From positions 1,178,001 to 1,242,000 of the forward strand of contig NZ_CP109027.1 of assembly GCF_036226885.1 (NCBI RefSeq): 64,000 bases of DNA. Reading direction: 5' to 3'. Source of the DNA: Streptomyces sp. NBC_00663. GTDB taxonomy: Bacteria; Actinomycetota; Actinomycetes; Streptomycetales; Streptomycetaceae. Under the pieces are notes generated by a model, which ran no database searches, had not been told where the DNA came from, and saw nothing but the letters and a program-made list of their open reading frames with translations. The translations under genes were made by a program, and so were the position numbers. Below are positions 8,071-16,809 of this stretch, in pieces. Within the stretch, counting starts at the first letter, position 1; each line of letters starts with the position of its first letter.

Positions 8071-9117
8071 TCAGATACCGCGGCGCTTCCAGGACTCCCA
8101 CCACAGCCACTCCCGGCCGCGTTCGGCCACGGCCGACCACACCAGGGGCTGGAGGTACGGCATCACCTTCGGCCCGATCCGTCTGCGCAGCCGAAGCGCC
8201 CGGTACTCGGGCAGGGCCCGGTATCCCGGCAGGCACTCCTCGGCGAACGCCACACACTCCTCGACCGGTACGACGCCGGTGCGGCCCCGGTCGTAGGCGC
8301 GGTAGGCGCGGCGCAGCGCGTAGCGGGCGAGGCGGGTGTGGACCTGGTCGGCCAGGCGGTCGGCGTCCGGGAGCCGGTCACCGCACTTGGCGAGCACCGA
8401 GTCGTAGGCGATCAGCCGCTGGCGCAGGTCGTCGAGCTGTCCGCCGAAGTCGGTGGTGGACATGTTGTTGCCGTGGACGCGGTAGAAGGCCTGGTCGGCG
8501 CCGCGGATGTGGCCGACGTCGGCGTGGGCGGCGAGCCGCATCCACATCTCGATGTCGCCGGCGTGCGGAAGAGTCGGGTCGTAGCCGCCGACCTTGCGCT
8601 GGAGATCGGTGCGGACGACGACCTCCGGCGAGGTGATGCAGCCGGTGCCCTCCCGGAACCGCCGTTCCAGCCACCACTGTCCGGGGTAGACCGCCGAACC
8701 GGTGCTCCGGGTACGGGCCTTGGGCAGCGGGCCCCCGTGCTGGAAGCGCAGCGGACGTCCGTAGGCGAAGCCCGCCTCGGGGTGGGCGTCCAGGAGTGCC
8801 GCGGCGCGGGCGAGTGCGCCCGGGACCAGCCGGTCGTCGGCGGAGAGCAGGGCCACGTAGTCCCCGTCGGCCCACTCCAACAGGCCCTCGTTGTAGGTGG
8901 CGATGTGGCCCTTGTTGGTCTCGTGGACGTGGACCTCGATCCGCGGATCGGAGGCGGCGAGCTTGCGTGCCGTCTCCGCCGAGTCGTCGGGCGAGGCGTC
9001 GTCGATGATGAGCACCCGGAGGTCGACCCCGGGGTTCTCGTCCAGAACGCTGCTCACACAGTCGGCGAGGAAGTGGCCGTACTTGTAGCACGGGATGACA
9101 ACACTGACGCTGCTCAT
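8071..9117 (-). CDS. Family 2 glycosyltransferase
   Basis: A 348-residue GT-A glycosyltransferase. Seen are Val-Ser-Val-Val-Ile-Pro-Cys-Tyr-Lys-Tyr at the N-terminus, Ile-Ile-Asp-Asp-Ala-Ser-Pro-Asp-Asp for nucleotide binding, Leu-Ser-Ala-Asp-Asp-Arg as the DxD-like metal site, and Ala-Gly-Asp-Ile-Glu-Met-Trp-Met in the acceptor region. The last 100 residues are helical and Arg/Tyr-rich, a common C-terminal extension in this family. The ATG at 9117 has only a weak purine-rich site upstream. It lies just downstream of a strong hairpin that ends the next gene, so it probably has its own promoter or depends on read-through. It is one of several glycosyltransferases for the repeat unit; donor unknown. 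Confidence 0.85.
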   Translation of the reverse strand: MSSVSVVIPCYKYGHFLADCVSSVLDENPGVDLRVLIIDDASPDDSAETARKLAASDPRIEVHVHETNKGHIATYNEGLLEWADGDYVALLSADDRLVPGALARAAALLDAHPEAGFAYGRPLRFQHGGPLPKARTRSTGSAVYPGQWWLERRFREGTGCITSPEVVVRTDLQRKVGGYDPTLPHAGDIEMWMRLAAHADVGHIRGADQAFYRVHGNNMSTTDFGGQLDDLRQRLIAYDSVLAKCGDRLPDADRLADQVHTRLARYALRRAYRAYDRGRTGVVPVEECVAFAEECLPGYRALPEYRALRLRRRIGPKVMPYLQPLVWSAVAERGREWLWWESWKRRGI

Positions 9118-9136
9118 CGCTGGGGGTAGCCAATCC

Positions 9137-9177
9137 CCGGTGGTGGCCTCCCGGTCGGGATCGGAGGCCACCACCGG
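9137..9177 (-). terminator. Strong hairpin after the large secreted-protein gene
   Basis: A perfect 15-bp stem (9137-9151 pairing with 9163-9177) with an 11-base loop sits 14 bases past the stop of the leftward gene that ends at 9192. There is no long U-run, as usual for actinomycete terminators. It also lies just before the start of the glycosyltransferase at 9117, so it may limit read-through into that gene. Confidence 0.75.
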
Positions 9178-9191
9178 TGGGTTCCGGTCGG

Positions 9192-12100
9192 TCAGTTCTT
9201 CTTCTTGCGGACGGTCTTGCTGGTCAGGGTCCAGGTCTGGGACTTCACCTGCTCGTGGTGCTTGTCCTGGGCCGTGACCCTGACCTTGAACCTCGTGCCG
9301 TCCGGCAGCGGACCGGACAGGTGGACGGACACCTTGTGGGTGGCCCGGTTGTAGGAGACGACCGCCGTGACGTGCAGCTTCTTGGCGGCCTTGGCACCCG
9401 TGAGGATGGTCAGGTCCGCGTCGACGGACGTCACCTTGGCCTTGGCCGGTACGGCCATGACGAGGGCCTTCTTCGCGTCGGCGGTGTAGGTCACCGTGGA
9501 CGCGGTCTCCTCCGAGGCCGCCGTCTCCGCCGCCAGGGAGGCGCTGGGGTTGTCGGCGGTGAAGACCGGGCCGACCCAGTAGTTCGCCGAACCGTAGGAG
9601 CCGGTCGGGAAGGCCGAGTCGGAGCCGTACTTGTAGAGGCCGTTGTGGTGGGCCGTGGTGTCGGCGGTGGCCGTCAGCGGATAGGACTGGTGGGCCGACG
9701 CGAAGTAGCCGCCGTCGACCGCGTAGTGGCCGTTGGGCGCGTGGTAAGAGACGACGTACGCCGTGTCGGCGGTGACCGTCACCGGGGTGGCGAAGGTCAG
9801 CGTCTGCCAGCCGGTCGCCGTCTCGTTGGTGAAGGTGCCGCTGGCCAGCAACGTCCCGCTGTCGGTCCACAGGCTTCCGGTGTGGGTGCCCGTGTTGCCG
9901 GCGCCCTTGTAGAAGGTGACACCGGTGATCCAGCCGGCCGCCGAGGACGTGAACCGGGTGCCCAGCTCAAGGGAGTTGGGGTCGGCGGTCATGTCCGTGG
10001 TGGACGGCACCACCGAGGAACTCCACAGCCCGCAGGGGCAGGTGACCGCGGGCGGGGTGGCGCTGGTGGTGAAGGACCAGGTCACCGGGTCCGCCATCGC
10101 GTTGCCCCACACGTCGGATCCCTGCACCGACGCCGTGTACTTGGTGTGCAGCGACAGCTCGGTCGACGGGGTGAACGTCGCCTTGTTGGCCGCGGGCACG
10201 GTCACCGAACCCGGCACGGTGTTGCCGTCCGGGTCCTTCAGCGTGAACGTCAGGTTGTCGGAGTCGACGGACGCGCTGAACACGGCCGAGACCGACGCGG
10301 TGATCGCGGTGTCGGTCGCCCCGGAGGTCGGGGAGGTGGACGTGACGGTGGGCGGGGTGGTGCTGGCCGTCGAGGTGTCCAGGACCACGTCGACCCAGTA
10401 GTTGCTGCCGGAGGCCGCCGAGGTCGGGAAGGCGCTCGTCGAGGTGTAGCGGTAGAGGCCGTTGCCGCCGTCGGTGCCGGACTTCAGTGCCGTCAGCGGC
10501 GCGAGACCGGCGTCACTGGCCGCGAAGGTGGTGTCGTAGGAGTAGCCGCCGTTGGGCGCGAAGTACGAGGCGACATAGGTGGTGTTGGCCTTCACGGTGA
10601 CCGGGGTGGCGAAGTTGAGCTGCTGCCAGCCGGAGGCCGACTCACCGGTGAAGGTGCCCGTCGCGAGCAGCTTGCCGTCCTTGGTCCACAGGTTCCCCTT
10701 GTGGGTGCCGGTGTTATAGGGCGACTTGTAGAAGCGGACGGCGGTGATCGAACCGGCCACCGTGGTACGGAACTTGACGCCGAGCTCCACCGAGCCGCCG
10801 TCACCGGCGTTGACGGTGCCGGGCACGGCCGTGGCCGGCCAGACGGTGCACGGGCAGGCCTGGGGGCCGACCGTGATCGGGATCGTGGTGACGGCGCCGA
10901 TGTTGACGCTGTCGTCGACGGCACGGACCTTGATGGAGGCCGAGCCCGGGGTCGTCGGGGTCCAGCTGTAGGTCCAGGAGGTGAGCCCGGTCGCGGCCTG
11001 CCAGGTCGTACCGCCGTCCGTGGACACCTCCACGCGGGCGACGACGCCGCCGGAGTCGGTGGCGGTGCCCTTGACGGTGACCGGCTTCAGTGCGGGCACG
11101 GTGACCCCGGAGGCGGGGCTCGTGACGGTGATGGCCGGGCCGGTGGTGTCGGTGGACTTGGTGGCGGCGACGAGACCGCTTTGCAGCGTCAGCGGCTGGA
11201 CGCCCATGTCGGCGAGGATGTTCACCGTCGCCTGCTGCATCCGGGCGTCCTCGGTGACGACCTGGTCCTCCGGGTTGTACGTCGGGAGGTTCGTCAGGCC
11301 CCACGACCACTGCACGGTCCCCGCCCCGAACACCAGGGCCTTGGAGTCCTGGTCGCGGAAGGCCACGAGGTTGTGCTTCGCGGTGCCGTTGCCGTAGGTG
11401 TTGCCCCAGTCCATGCGCAGCTTGCCGTCGTTGATGTCCACGGTCGTGGACGACAGATCGATGGCCCCGGCGGGTCTGGTGGCGTTGTCGATGTCGCTGT
11501 CCCACTCGTAGCCGAGGGTGCCCTCCGGGAAGGTGGCCGTCTGGCTGGAGGTGAGGTTGGCGATGGAGGTGTTGCGCCACAGCCGGTTCTTGCCGTACGA
11601 GCCGGGGACCGTGATGGCGTCGGCGCGGTAGCCGTTCACCGTGAACATGGAGCCGGTGAGGATGTTCGGCGGCTGGTAGGACTGCCCGTACTGGGTGCTG
11701 GTCGGGTCCATCCAGGTGCCGGTCCACTCGCCGCTCGGGTCGGCGATGCCGTTGTTCTGGGCCATCTTGGTCATCTTGTAGCAGACCAGGGTGCGGTTGC
11801 TGGTGCTGGTGCCGTCGATGCTCGGGGTGAGCCGGGTCTTCCAGAACACCTCGTTGCCGCTGAAGAAGGCCTCCTGCACACCGGCCTTCCGGGCGGCGAG
11901 GACCTTGGAGTACTGGTCCTGCGTCCAGTACTCGTCATGCCCGGAGGACAGGTACACCTTGTGGTTCTTCAGCAGCGTCTCACCGCGCGTGGAGACGTCC
12001 ACGCCGGACAGATAGCTGACGTCGTAGCCGTTGCGCTCCAGCCACGCCAGCATCATGTACTCGGAGCCGTAGATGCCGTTGTCGCCGCCGATGTCCAGCG

Positions 12101-12788
12101 GCCGGTTGTAACTGACCTCGTAGGCACGGCCGTCGGGCGCGGGTCCGGCACCGCCGTAGAGGTCCTGGCCGCCGTAGTCGTTGTAGGCCTGCCAGGTCTG
12201 GTCGCTGGTCTGCACGACGACGGCGGAGGTGCTGGAGTCCTTGCGGACCACGAACGGGTAGGGCATCAGACCGTCGCCGTCGGTCTGTGTCAGGTTCGCG
12301 ATGTAGAGGCCGGACACGGCGTCGCTGGGCACGGTCCAGGTCTGGGTCACCGGCCAGTTGCCGCAGTCGACCAGACCGGTGGCGGCCTTCTTGGTGCAAC
12401 TGGCCGGGTTGGAGGTGTAGTTGGCGGGATAGACCGTCGCCGCCTGCGCCGCCGTCGACATCAGACGCGCGCCGTCACCGCCGTACCAGCCCAGCCGGTA
12501 GATCTCGATGCGGTACGAGGTCTTCGACTGGACCTTGAACTGGAGGCTGTCCCCGGCCTGGACGCTCTCCTTGGTGGTGAACCCCTGGATGTCGCCATAG
12601 GAGTTGGGCGAGTACCAGTCGGTCGACGGGCTGCCGGCCTTGGAGTTCTCGCAGACGATCGGATTCGAGCCGGATCCGCACGGATCGGCTGCCGCCTGGG
12701 CGGATCCGGCCTGTGGGAGCACCGCCCATATCAATGCTGCTGCAACGGCGAGGCGCACGCCCCAGAACCGTCTGCTCCATCTGTTCAT
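9192..12788 (-). CDS. Large secreted protein with dimethylformamidase-like, Ig-like and DUF4082 domains
   Basis: A 1198-residue exported protein. Residues 1-33 are a Sec signal peptide with Arg-rich start and Ala-Gln-Ala cleavage area. About 45-490 resembles the N,N-dimethylformamidase large-subunit-like domain (Tyr-Arg-Leu-Gly-Trp-Tyr-Gly-Gly, Ser-Ser-Gly-His-Asp-Glu-Tyr-Trp). Then come an Ig-like domain (about 530-630), a DUF4082 module (about 645-790), a second Ig-like (Big_5 type) domain, another DUF4082 module (about 910-1065) and a C-terminal Ig-like end rich in Lys. The two DUF4082 modules share the pattern Phe-Tyr-Lys ... Gly-Thr-His ... Gly-Asn/Ser-Leu-Trp and look like a duplication. 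Lying inside the polysaccharide locus, it may act on or bind the polymer outside the cell; amidase activity is not established. A possible short terminator (ACCCG-TG-CGGGT) sits upstream of its start. Confidence 0.75.
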   Translation of the reverse strand: MNRWSRRFWGVRLAVAAALIWAVLPQAGSAQAAADPCGSGSNPIVCENSKAGSPSTDWYSPNSYGDIQGFTTKESVQAGDSLQFKVQSKTSYRIEIYRLGWYGGDGARLMSTAAQAATVYPANYTSNPASCTKKAATGLVDCGNWPVTQTWTVPSDAVSGLYIANLTQTDGDGLMPYPFVVRKDSSTSAVVVQTSDQTWQAYNDYGGQDLYGGAGPAPDGRAYEVSYNRPLDIGGDNGIYGSEYMMLAWLERNGYDVSYLSGVDVSTRGETLLKNHKVYLSSGHDEYWTQDQYSKVLAARKAGVQEAFFSGNEVFWKTRLTPSIDGTSTSNRTLVCYKMTKMAQNNGIADPSGEWTGTWMDPTSTQYGQSYQPPNILTGSMFTVNGYRADAITVPGSYGKNRLWRNTSIANLTSSQTATFPEGTLGYEWDSDIDNATRPAGAIDLSSTTVDINDGKLRMDWGNTYGNGTAKHNLVAFRDQDSKALVFGAGTVQWSWGLTNLPTYNPEDQVVTEDARMQQATVNILADMGVQPLTLQSGLVAATKSTDTTGPAITVTSPASGVTVPALKPVTVKGTATDSGGVVARVEVSTDGGTTWQAATGLTSWTYSWTPTTPGSASIKVRAVDDSVNIGAVTTIPITVGPQACPCTVWPATAVPGTVNAGDGGSVELGVKFRTTVAGSITAVRFYKSPYNTGTHKGNLWTKDGKLLATGTFTGESASGWQQLNFATPVTVKANTTYVASYFAPNGGYSYDTTFAASDAGLAPLTALKSGTDGGNGLYRYTSTSAFPTSAASGSNYWVDVVLDTSTASTTPPTVTSTSPTSGATDTAITASVSAVFSASVDSDNLTFTLKDPDGNTVPGSVTVPAANKATFTPSTELSLHTKYTASVQGSDVWGNAMADPVTWSFTTSATPPAVTCPCGLWSSSVVPSTTDMTADPNSLELGTRFTSSAAGWITGVTFYKGAGNTGTHTGSLWTDSGTLLASGTFTNETATGWQTLTFATPVTVTADTAYVVSYHAPNGHYAVDGGYFASAHQSYPLTATADTTAHHNGLYKYGSDSAFPTGSYGSANYWVGPVFTADNPSASLAAETAASEETASTVTYTADAKKALVMAVPAKAKVTSVDADLTILTGAKAAKKLHVTAVVSYNRATHKVSVHLSGPLPDGTRFKVRVTAQDKHHEQVKSQTWTLTSKTVRKKKN

Positions 12789-12850
12789 GTGTACCTCTCA
12801 GCGGTGCTGTGCAGGACCGACCCGTGCGGGTGGGGTGAAGCGGGGACCAG

Positions 12851-13972
12851 TCAGCCGGCGAGCGCGTCGGTGAGCGTCTCCACGACGCGCTGCTGCTGGT
12901 CGGGGGTGATCTGCGGGAACAGCGGCAGCGACAGGATCCGGTCCGCCGCCTGCTCCGCGCTCGGGAAGTCGCCGCGCTCATGGCCGAGTTGGGCGTACGC
13001 CGGGGTGAGATGGACCGGTGCCGGATAGTGCACCCCGGCGCCGATGCCCTCGGCGTTGAGCTTGCCGACGATGTCGTCCCGGTCGGCGTCGGCGACCTGG
13101 ACGACGTACAGGTGCCAGACATGGACGTTGCCGGCGGCCGTCACCGGCAGCACGATCCGGCCGGTGTCCGCGAGGGAGGCGAGCAGGTCGTCGTAGCGCG
13201 CGGCCGCCGCCCGCCGGGCCGCGTTGCCGTCCGCCAGCCGCTTGAGCTTGGCCCGCAGGACAACCGCCTGGAGTCCGTCGAGCCGGCTGTTGAACCCGGG
13301 CACGTCGTGCCGGTACTTGGCGACGCCACCGTGGTTGGCGAGGGCGCGCACCAGGTCGGCCGCCGACTCGTCGTCGGTCAGCACGGCGCCGGCGTCGCCG
13401 TAGGCGCCCAGGTTCTTGCCGGGGTAGAAGCTGGTCGCCGCGATGCCGGCGGTGCCGGGCGTACGGCCGTCGCGGGTCGCGCCCTGGCACTGGGCCGCGT
13501 CCTCCACGACCCGTACACGGTCGGGCAGTTGCCTTGCGAGTGCGTTCACCTCGGCCATCTGGCCGTACAGGTGCACCGGCACCACGGCCCGGGTCTTCGG
13601 GCCCACCGCGGCCAACGCGGCCCGGGGGTCGAGGAGATGGCTGTCGGGCAGGCAGTCCGCGAGGACGGGACGGGCGCCGATCCGGGCCACCGCTCCGGCG
13701 GTGGCGATGAAGGTGTTGGCGGGTACGACGACCTCGTCACCGGGGCCCACGCCGCTCACGCGCAGGGCGAGTTCGACGGCGTCGGTGCCGTTGGCGACGC
13801 CCACGACATGCGCGACCTCGCCGAAGTCGGCGTACTCCCGCTCGAACTGGCGCACCTCGTCGCCGCCGACGAAGGCGGTGTGGGCGAGGACCCGTTCGAA
13901 GCCGGCCCGCACCTCCTCGGCGACCTCCTCGTGGGCCGCCTTCAGGTCCACGAGCGGTATCTGGTTGTTCAC
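12851..13972 (-). CDS. DegT/DnrJ/EryC1/StrS family sugar aminotransferase
   Basis: A 373-residue PLP-dependent enzyme that would transfer an amino group from glutamate or glutamine to a keto-sugar nucleotide. Visible are the cofactor region Ala-Asn-Gly-Thr-Asp-Ala, the Pro-Ala-Asn-Thr-Phe-Ile-Ala-Thr segment, Val-Val-Glu-Asp-Ala-Ala-Gln for PLP ring contacts, and Ser-Phe-Tyr-Pro-Gly-Lys-Asn-Leu-Gly, whose lysine should form the Schiff base. A typical C-terminal substrate region follows (Gly-Val-His-Tyr-Pro-Ala-Pro-Val-His). This Pro-Gly-Lys-Asn version resembles the FdtB/QdtB-like branch that makes 3-amino sugars, but that is only a resemblance. GTG 13972 overlaps the upstream acyltransferase stop by 4 nt. 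It is the last gene of the amino-sugar operon. Confidence 0.85.
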   Translation of the reverse strand: MNNQIPLVDLKAAHEEVAEEVRAGFERVLAHTAFVGGDEVRQFEREYADFGEVAHVVGVANGTDAVELALRVSGVGPGDEVVVPANTFIATAGAVARIGARPVLADCLPDSHLLDPRAALAAVGPKTRAVVPVHLYGQMAEVNALARQLPDRVRVVEDAAQCQGATRDGRTPGTAGIAATSFYPGKNLGAYGDAGAVLTDDESAADLVRALANHGGVAKYRHDVPGFNSRLDGLQAVVLRAKLKRLADGNAARRAAAARYDDLLASLADTGRIVLPVTAAGNVHVWHLYVVQVADADRDDIVGKLNAEGIGAGVHYPAPVHLTPAYAQLGHERGDFPSAEQAADRILSLPLFPQITPDQQQRVVETLTDALAG

Positions 13973-14658
13973 GTGGCCGGTCCCCCCATAGTTCGTGTCA
14001 CAAGTTCCGCCAGCGCCGCGGCGCCCGCCTCGCGCAGCCGCCGGGCCGGGCTCCCCACCCAGACCTCGCCCGGCGGTACGTCGCCGAGCACACCGCTGCC
14101 CATGCCGATCTGCGACCAGGCGCCGATCGTGGTGCCTTCCCTGACCAGGGCGCCGGAGCCGACGTAGGCCCCCCGCTCCAGCCGTACTCCCCCGCCCAGC
14201 CGGACGCCCGCGGTGAGTGTCGCGAAGTCCTCGATCACGTCGTCGTGGGTGAGGACGACGTGCGGCATCACCGCGACATGCGCGCCGACGCGCACCGCGG
14301 CGGTGAGCACGCAGTGCGCGAGCAGCACCGAGCCGGGGCCGATCACCGAGGTGCCGGACACCACGGCCGTCGGGTGGACGACGGTGGCGTACCGCTCCTC
14401 GGGCAGAGCGAACCGGCGGACCAGCCGGGCGCGGGCCGCGTAGTCCCGCGGATTGCCGACGCACACCACGACCTGGGCCTCGGGCAGTTCGTGCACCAGG
14501 TCGCCGCCGCCCAGCACGGGGACACCGTCCACCTCGGTGCCGTGCAGGGCGGGGTTGTCGTCGAGGTGTCCGAGCAGCGTGAACTCGCCCGCGTCCCGCA
14601 CGGCCTGTGCGGTCTCCCGGGCGAAGCCACCGGCGCCGACGATCACAAGTCCGGTCAT
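13969..14658 (-). CDS. NeuD/PglD-like sugar O/N-acyltransferase
   Basis: A 229-residue left-handed beta-helix acyltransferase. The N-terminal Rossmann-like part begins Leu-Val-Ile-Val-Gly-Ala-Gly-Gly-Phe-Ala-Arg-Glu, the signature of the NeuD/PglD subfamily that binds a UDP-sugar. From about residue 90 there are hexapeptide repeats (Ile-Gly-Pro-Gly-Ser, Val-Arg-Val-Gly-Ala, Ile-Gly-Ala-Trp-Ser, Ile-Gly-Met-Gly-Ser) and the usual Gly-Ser-Pro-Ala-Arg-Arg end, with a catalytic-type His in Leu-Thr-His-Asp-Asp. PglD homologues acetylate an amino sugar made by a DegT enzyme, and here the gene lies between two DegT genes with 4-nt overlaps on both sides. N-acylation is therefore the most likely job. 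Confidence 0.82.
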   Translation of the reverse strand: MTGLVIVGAGGFARETAQAVRDAGEFTLLGHLDDNPALHGTEVDGVPVLGGGDLVHELPEAQVVVCVGNPRDYAARARLVRRFALPEERYATVVHPTAVVSGTSVIGPGSVLLAHCVLTAAVRVGAHVAVMPHVVLTHDDVIEDFATLTAGVRLGGGVRLERGAYVGSGALVREGTTIGAWSQIGMGSGVLGDVPPGEVWVGSPARRLREAGAAALAELVTRTMGGPAT

Positions 14659-15794
14659 CCACGGGCCTGTTCGCGCAGAGCGGCCACGACGCGGTCCTGC
14701 TGGGCCTCGGTCATCGTGTGGAACAGCGGCAGGATCAGCGAGTCCCGGGTGATTCGCTCGGTGACGGGCAGCGGGGTGTGCGGGTGGTCCGCGTAGGCGG
14801 GTTCGAGGTGTGCGGCCATGATCCCGCGCCGGGCGGAGACCCCGGCGTCGGCGAGCGCGCCGAGCAGTTCGTCGCGGCCGACGGGGAAGTCCTCGTCCAG
14901 CAGCACCCAGTAGGACTGGAAGTTGGACTGGCCGTGCGCGGGATCGCGTACGGCGGTCAGGCCGGGGACGTCGTGCAGCAACGCGTCGTAGCGGGCGGCC
15001 AGTTCTCGGCGGCGGGCGATCATGGCGTCGAGCTTGCCGAGCTGGACCAGGCCGATCGCGGCCTGGACGTCGGTCATCCGGTAGTTGAAGCCGACTTCCA
15101 GGTAGCTCTCCATCACCGGCTTGTTGCTGGCGTGGCGTTCGGCCGCCGAGGCGTTCATGCCGTGCTCGCGCAGCCGGCGCAGCCTCGCGGCCCACTCGGC
15201 GTCGTCCGTGGTGAGCATCCCGCCCTCGCCGGCGGTGACGAGCTTGCGGGGGTGGAAGGACCAGGCGGCCAGCAGCGCCCCGTGTCCGACGGGCTTGCCG
15301 CCGACCGTGGAGCCGATGGCGCAGGCCGCGTCCTCGACCAGGGGCAGGTCCCAGTCGGCGCAGACGGACCGCAGCGCGGTCACGTCGGCCGGGACGCCGC
15401 CCTGGTGAACGGCCAGTACCGCCTTGGTCCTTGCCGTCCGGACCGCGTCCACGGTGGCCGGGGTCAGATTGCCGGTGGCGAGGTCGACGTCGGCGAACAC
15501 CGGCTCGGCGCCGACGTACCGTACGGCGTTGGCGGTCGCGATGAAGGACAGCGAGGGCACCACGACCTCGTCGCCGGGCCCGAGACCGAGGGCGACGAGG
15601 GACAGGTGCAGGGCGGTGGTGCAGGAGCTGACGGCGATGCCGTGCTCGGCGCCGACCCGTTCGGCGAAGGCCTTCTCGAAGGCGGCGACGCGGGGGCCCT
15701 GGGCGACCCAGCCCGACAGCACGGCGTCGGAGGCGGCCTTGGCCTCCTCCTCGCCGAGCCACGGGATCATCACCGGGATGCGGTCGGCGCTCAC
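14655..15794 (-). CDS. DegT/DnrJ/EryC1/StrS family sugar aminotransferase
   Basis: A 379-residue PLP aminotransferase, different from the one at 12851. Features are Trp-Leu-Gly-Glu-Glu-Glu at the N-terminus, Val-Ser-Ser-Cys-Thr-Thr-Ala-Leu-His-Leu for phosphate binding, Val-Glu-Asp-Ala-Ala-Cys-Ala-Ile-Gly, and Ser-Phe-His-Pro-Arg-Lys-Leu-Val-Thr-Ala-Gly-Glu-Gly-Gly with the Schiff-base lysine. This SFHPRK form is closer to the PglE/ArnB-like branch than to the FdtB-like branch. The start is GTG 15794, coupled by 4 nt to the epimerase gene upstream; the stop overlaps the acyltransferase ATG by 4 nt. Two aminotransferases in one operon suggest a diamino sugar or two different amino sugars in the repeat unit. 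Confidence 0.85.
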   Translation of the reverse strand: MSADRIPVMIPWLGEEEAKAASDAVLSGWVAQGPRVAAFEKAFAERVGAEHGIAVSSCTTALHLSLVALGLGPGDEVVVPSLSFIATANAVRYVGAEPVFADVDLATGNLTPATVDAVRTARTKAVLAVHQGGVPADVTALRSVCADWDLPLVEDAACAIGSTVGGKPVGHGALLAAWSFHPRKLVTAGEGGMLTTDDAEWAARLRRLREHGMNASAAERHASNKPVMESYLEVGFNYRMTDVQAAIGLVQLGKLDAMIARRRELAARYDALLHDVPGLTAVRDPAHGQSNFQSYWVLLDEDFPVGRDELLGALADAGVSARRGIMAAHLEPAYADHPHTPLPVTERITRDSLILPLFHTMTEAQQDRVVAALREQARG

Positions 15795-16777
15795 TTGGCG
15801 GACTCCTTGGCGGCGGAGCGCTCCGCGCGCCACCACTCGACGAGGTCCTTGAGACCGGTACGCAGATCGATCTGTGCCGTGAACCCGAGCCGCTCGGCCG
15901 CCTGCGAGGTGTCGGCGAGCCGCCGGCTCACGCCGTTGACCGCGCGGGCGGGACCGTGCACCGGCTCCAGCCCTTCGGCGCCCATCGCCTCCAGCAGGCC
16001 GTCGGCGAGTTCGCGCAGCGAAGTCTCCGTGCCGCTGGCGACGTTGAACACCTCGTCGGTGATCTCCGACTCGGCGGCCAGCACATTGGCCCTCGCGATG
16101 TCACGGACGTCGACGAAGTCCATCGTCTGGGTGCCGTCGCCGAGGATCAGCGGCGGCTCGCCCGCCTCGATGCGCTCCATCCAGCGGATGAGGACCTCGG
16201 TGTAGAGGCCGTGGATGTCCATCCGGGGGCCGTAGACGTTGAAGTAGCGCAGTGCCACGTAGTCCAGGTCGTACATGGCGTGGAAACTGCGCAGCATGCC
16301 CTCGTTGAAGGCCTTCGCGGCGCCGTAGAAGGTGTCGTTGTTGTACGGGTGGTGCCGCTCGGTCGTCGGGAAGTCCTCGGCCATGCCGTAGACGGACGCC
16401 GAGGACGAGGCGATCACCTTGGCAACGCCGGCCGCTGCCGCCGCCTCCAGGACGTTGAACGTCCCGTCGACCAGCACCTCGTTGGCGAGCCGGGGCTCCT
16501 CCGCGCACTGGGTGATGCGGATCGCGGCGAGGTGGAACACCAGGTCGGCGCCCTCGGTCACCTTCTTCACGGTGTCGATGTCACGGACATCGCCCTCGAC
16601 GACCTCCACCACACCGCTCGGCAGGGCCTGGGCGAGGTTGGCGCGCCGCCCGCGCACAAAGTTGTCGAGTACGACGATCTCGCGGGCGCCGCCTTCGGCG
16701 AGGAGGTCGACGAGGTTGGAGCCGATGGTGCCGGCGCCCCCGGTGACCAGGATCTTCTTGCCACGAACGCTGCTCAA
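15791..16777 (-). CDS. NAD-dependent sugar epimerase/dehydratase (extended SDR)
   Basis: About 328 residues. The N-terminal Val-Thr-Gly-Gly-Ala-Gly-Thr-Ile-Gly-Ser is the NAD-binding TGxxGxxG motif. Asp-Val-Arg-Asp follows, then the Ser-Ser-Ser-Ala-Ser-Val-Tyr-Gly active-site strand and Tyr-Gly-Ala-Ala-Lys, giving the YxxxK pair. Arg-Tyr-Phe-Asn-Val-Tyr-Gly-Pro-Arg is typical of UDP-glucose/UDP-GlcNAc 4-epimerases and related dehydratases. There is no in-frame ATG or GTG near the expected beginning. I chose TTG 16777, preceded by GAGAGG about 9 bases upstream, which gives Met-Ser-Ser-Val-Arg-Gly-Lys-Lys. It would epimerise or dehydrate an NDP-sugar to feed the aminotransferases downstream. 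The stop overlaps the next GTG. Confidence 0.85.
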   Translation of the reverse strand: MSSVRGKKILVTGGAGTIGSNLVDLLAEGGAREIVVLDNFVRGRRANLAQALPSGVVEVVEGDVRDIDTVKKVTEGADLVFHLAAIRITQCAEEPRLANEVLVDGTFNVLEAAAAAGVAKVIASSSASVYGMAEDFPTTERHHPYNNDTFYGAAKAFNEGMLRSFHAMYDLDYVALRYFNVYGPRMDIHGLYTEVLIRWMERIEAGEPPLILGDGTQTMDFVDVRDIARANVLAAESEITDEVFNVASGTETSLRELADGLLEAMGAEGLEPVHGPARAVNGVSRRLADTSQAAERLGFTAQIDLRTGLKDLVEWWRAERSAAKESAK

Positions 16778-16809
16778 CTGCTGTGCCCTCTCACGTGTGT
16801 TGACTTGGC

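Noticed and set aside
9177..13028. A 1283-codon + strand open frame
   Set aside because: It is antisense to the secreted multidomain protein and the aminotransferase, consists of Gly/Val/Arg-rich low-complexity residues, and shows no domain motif.
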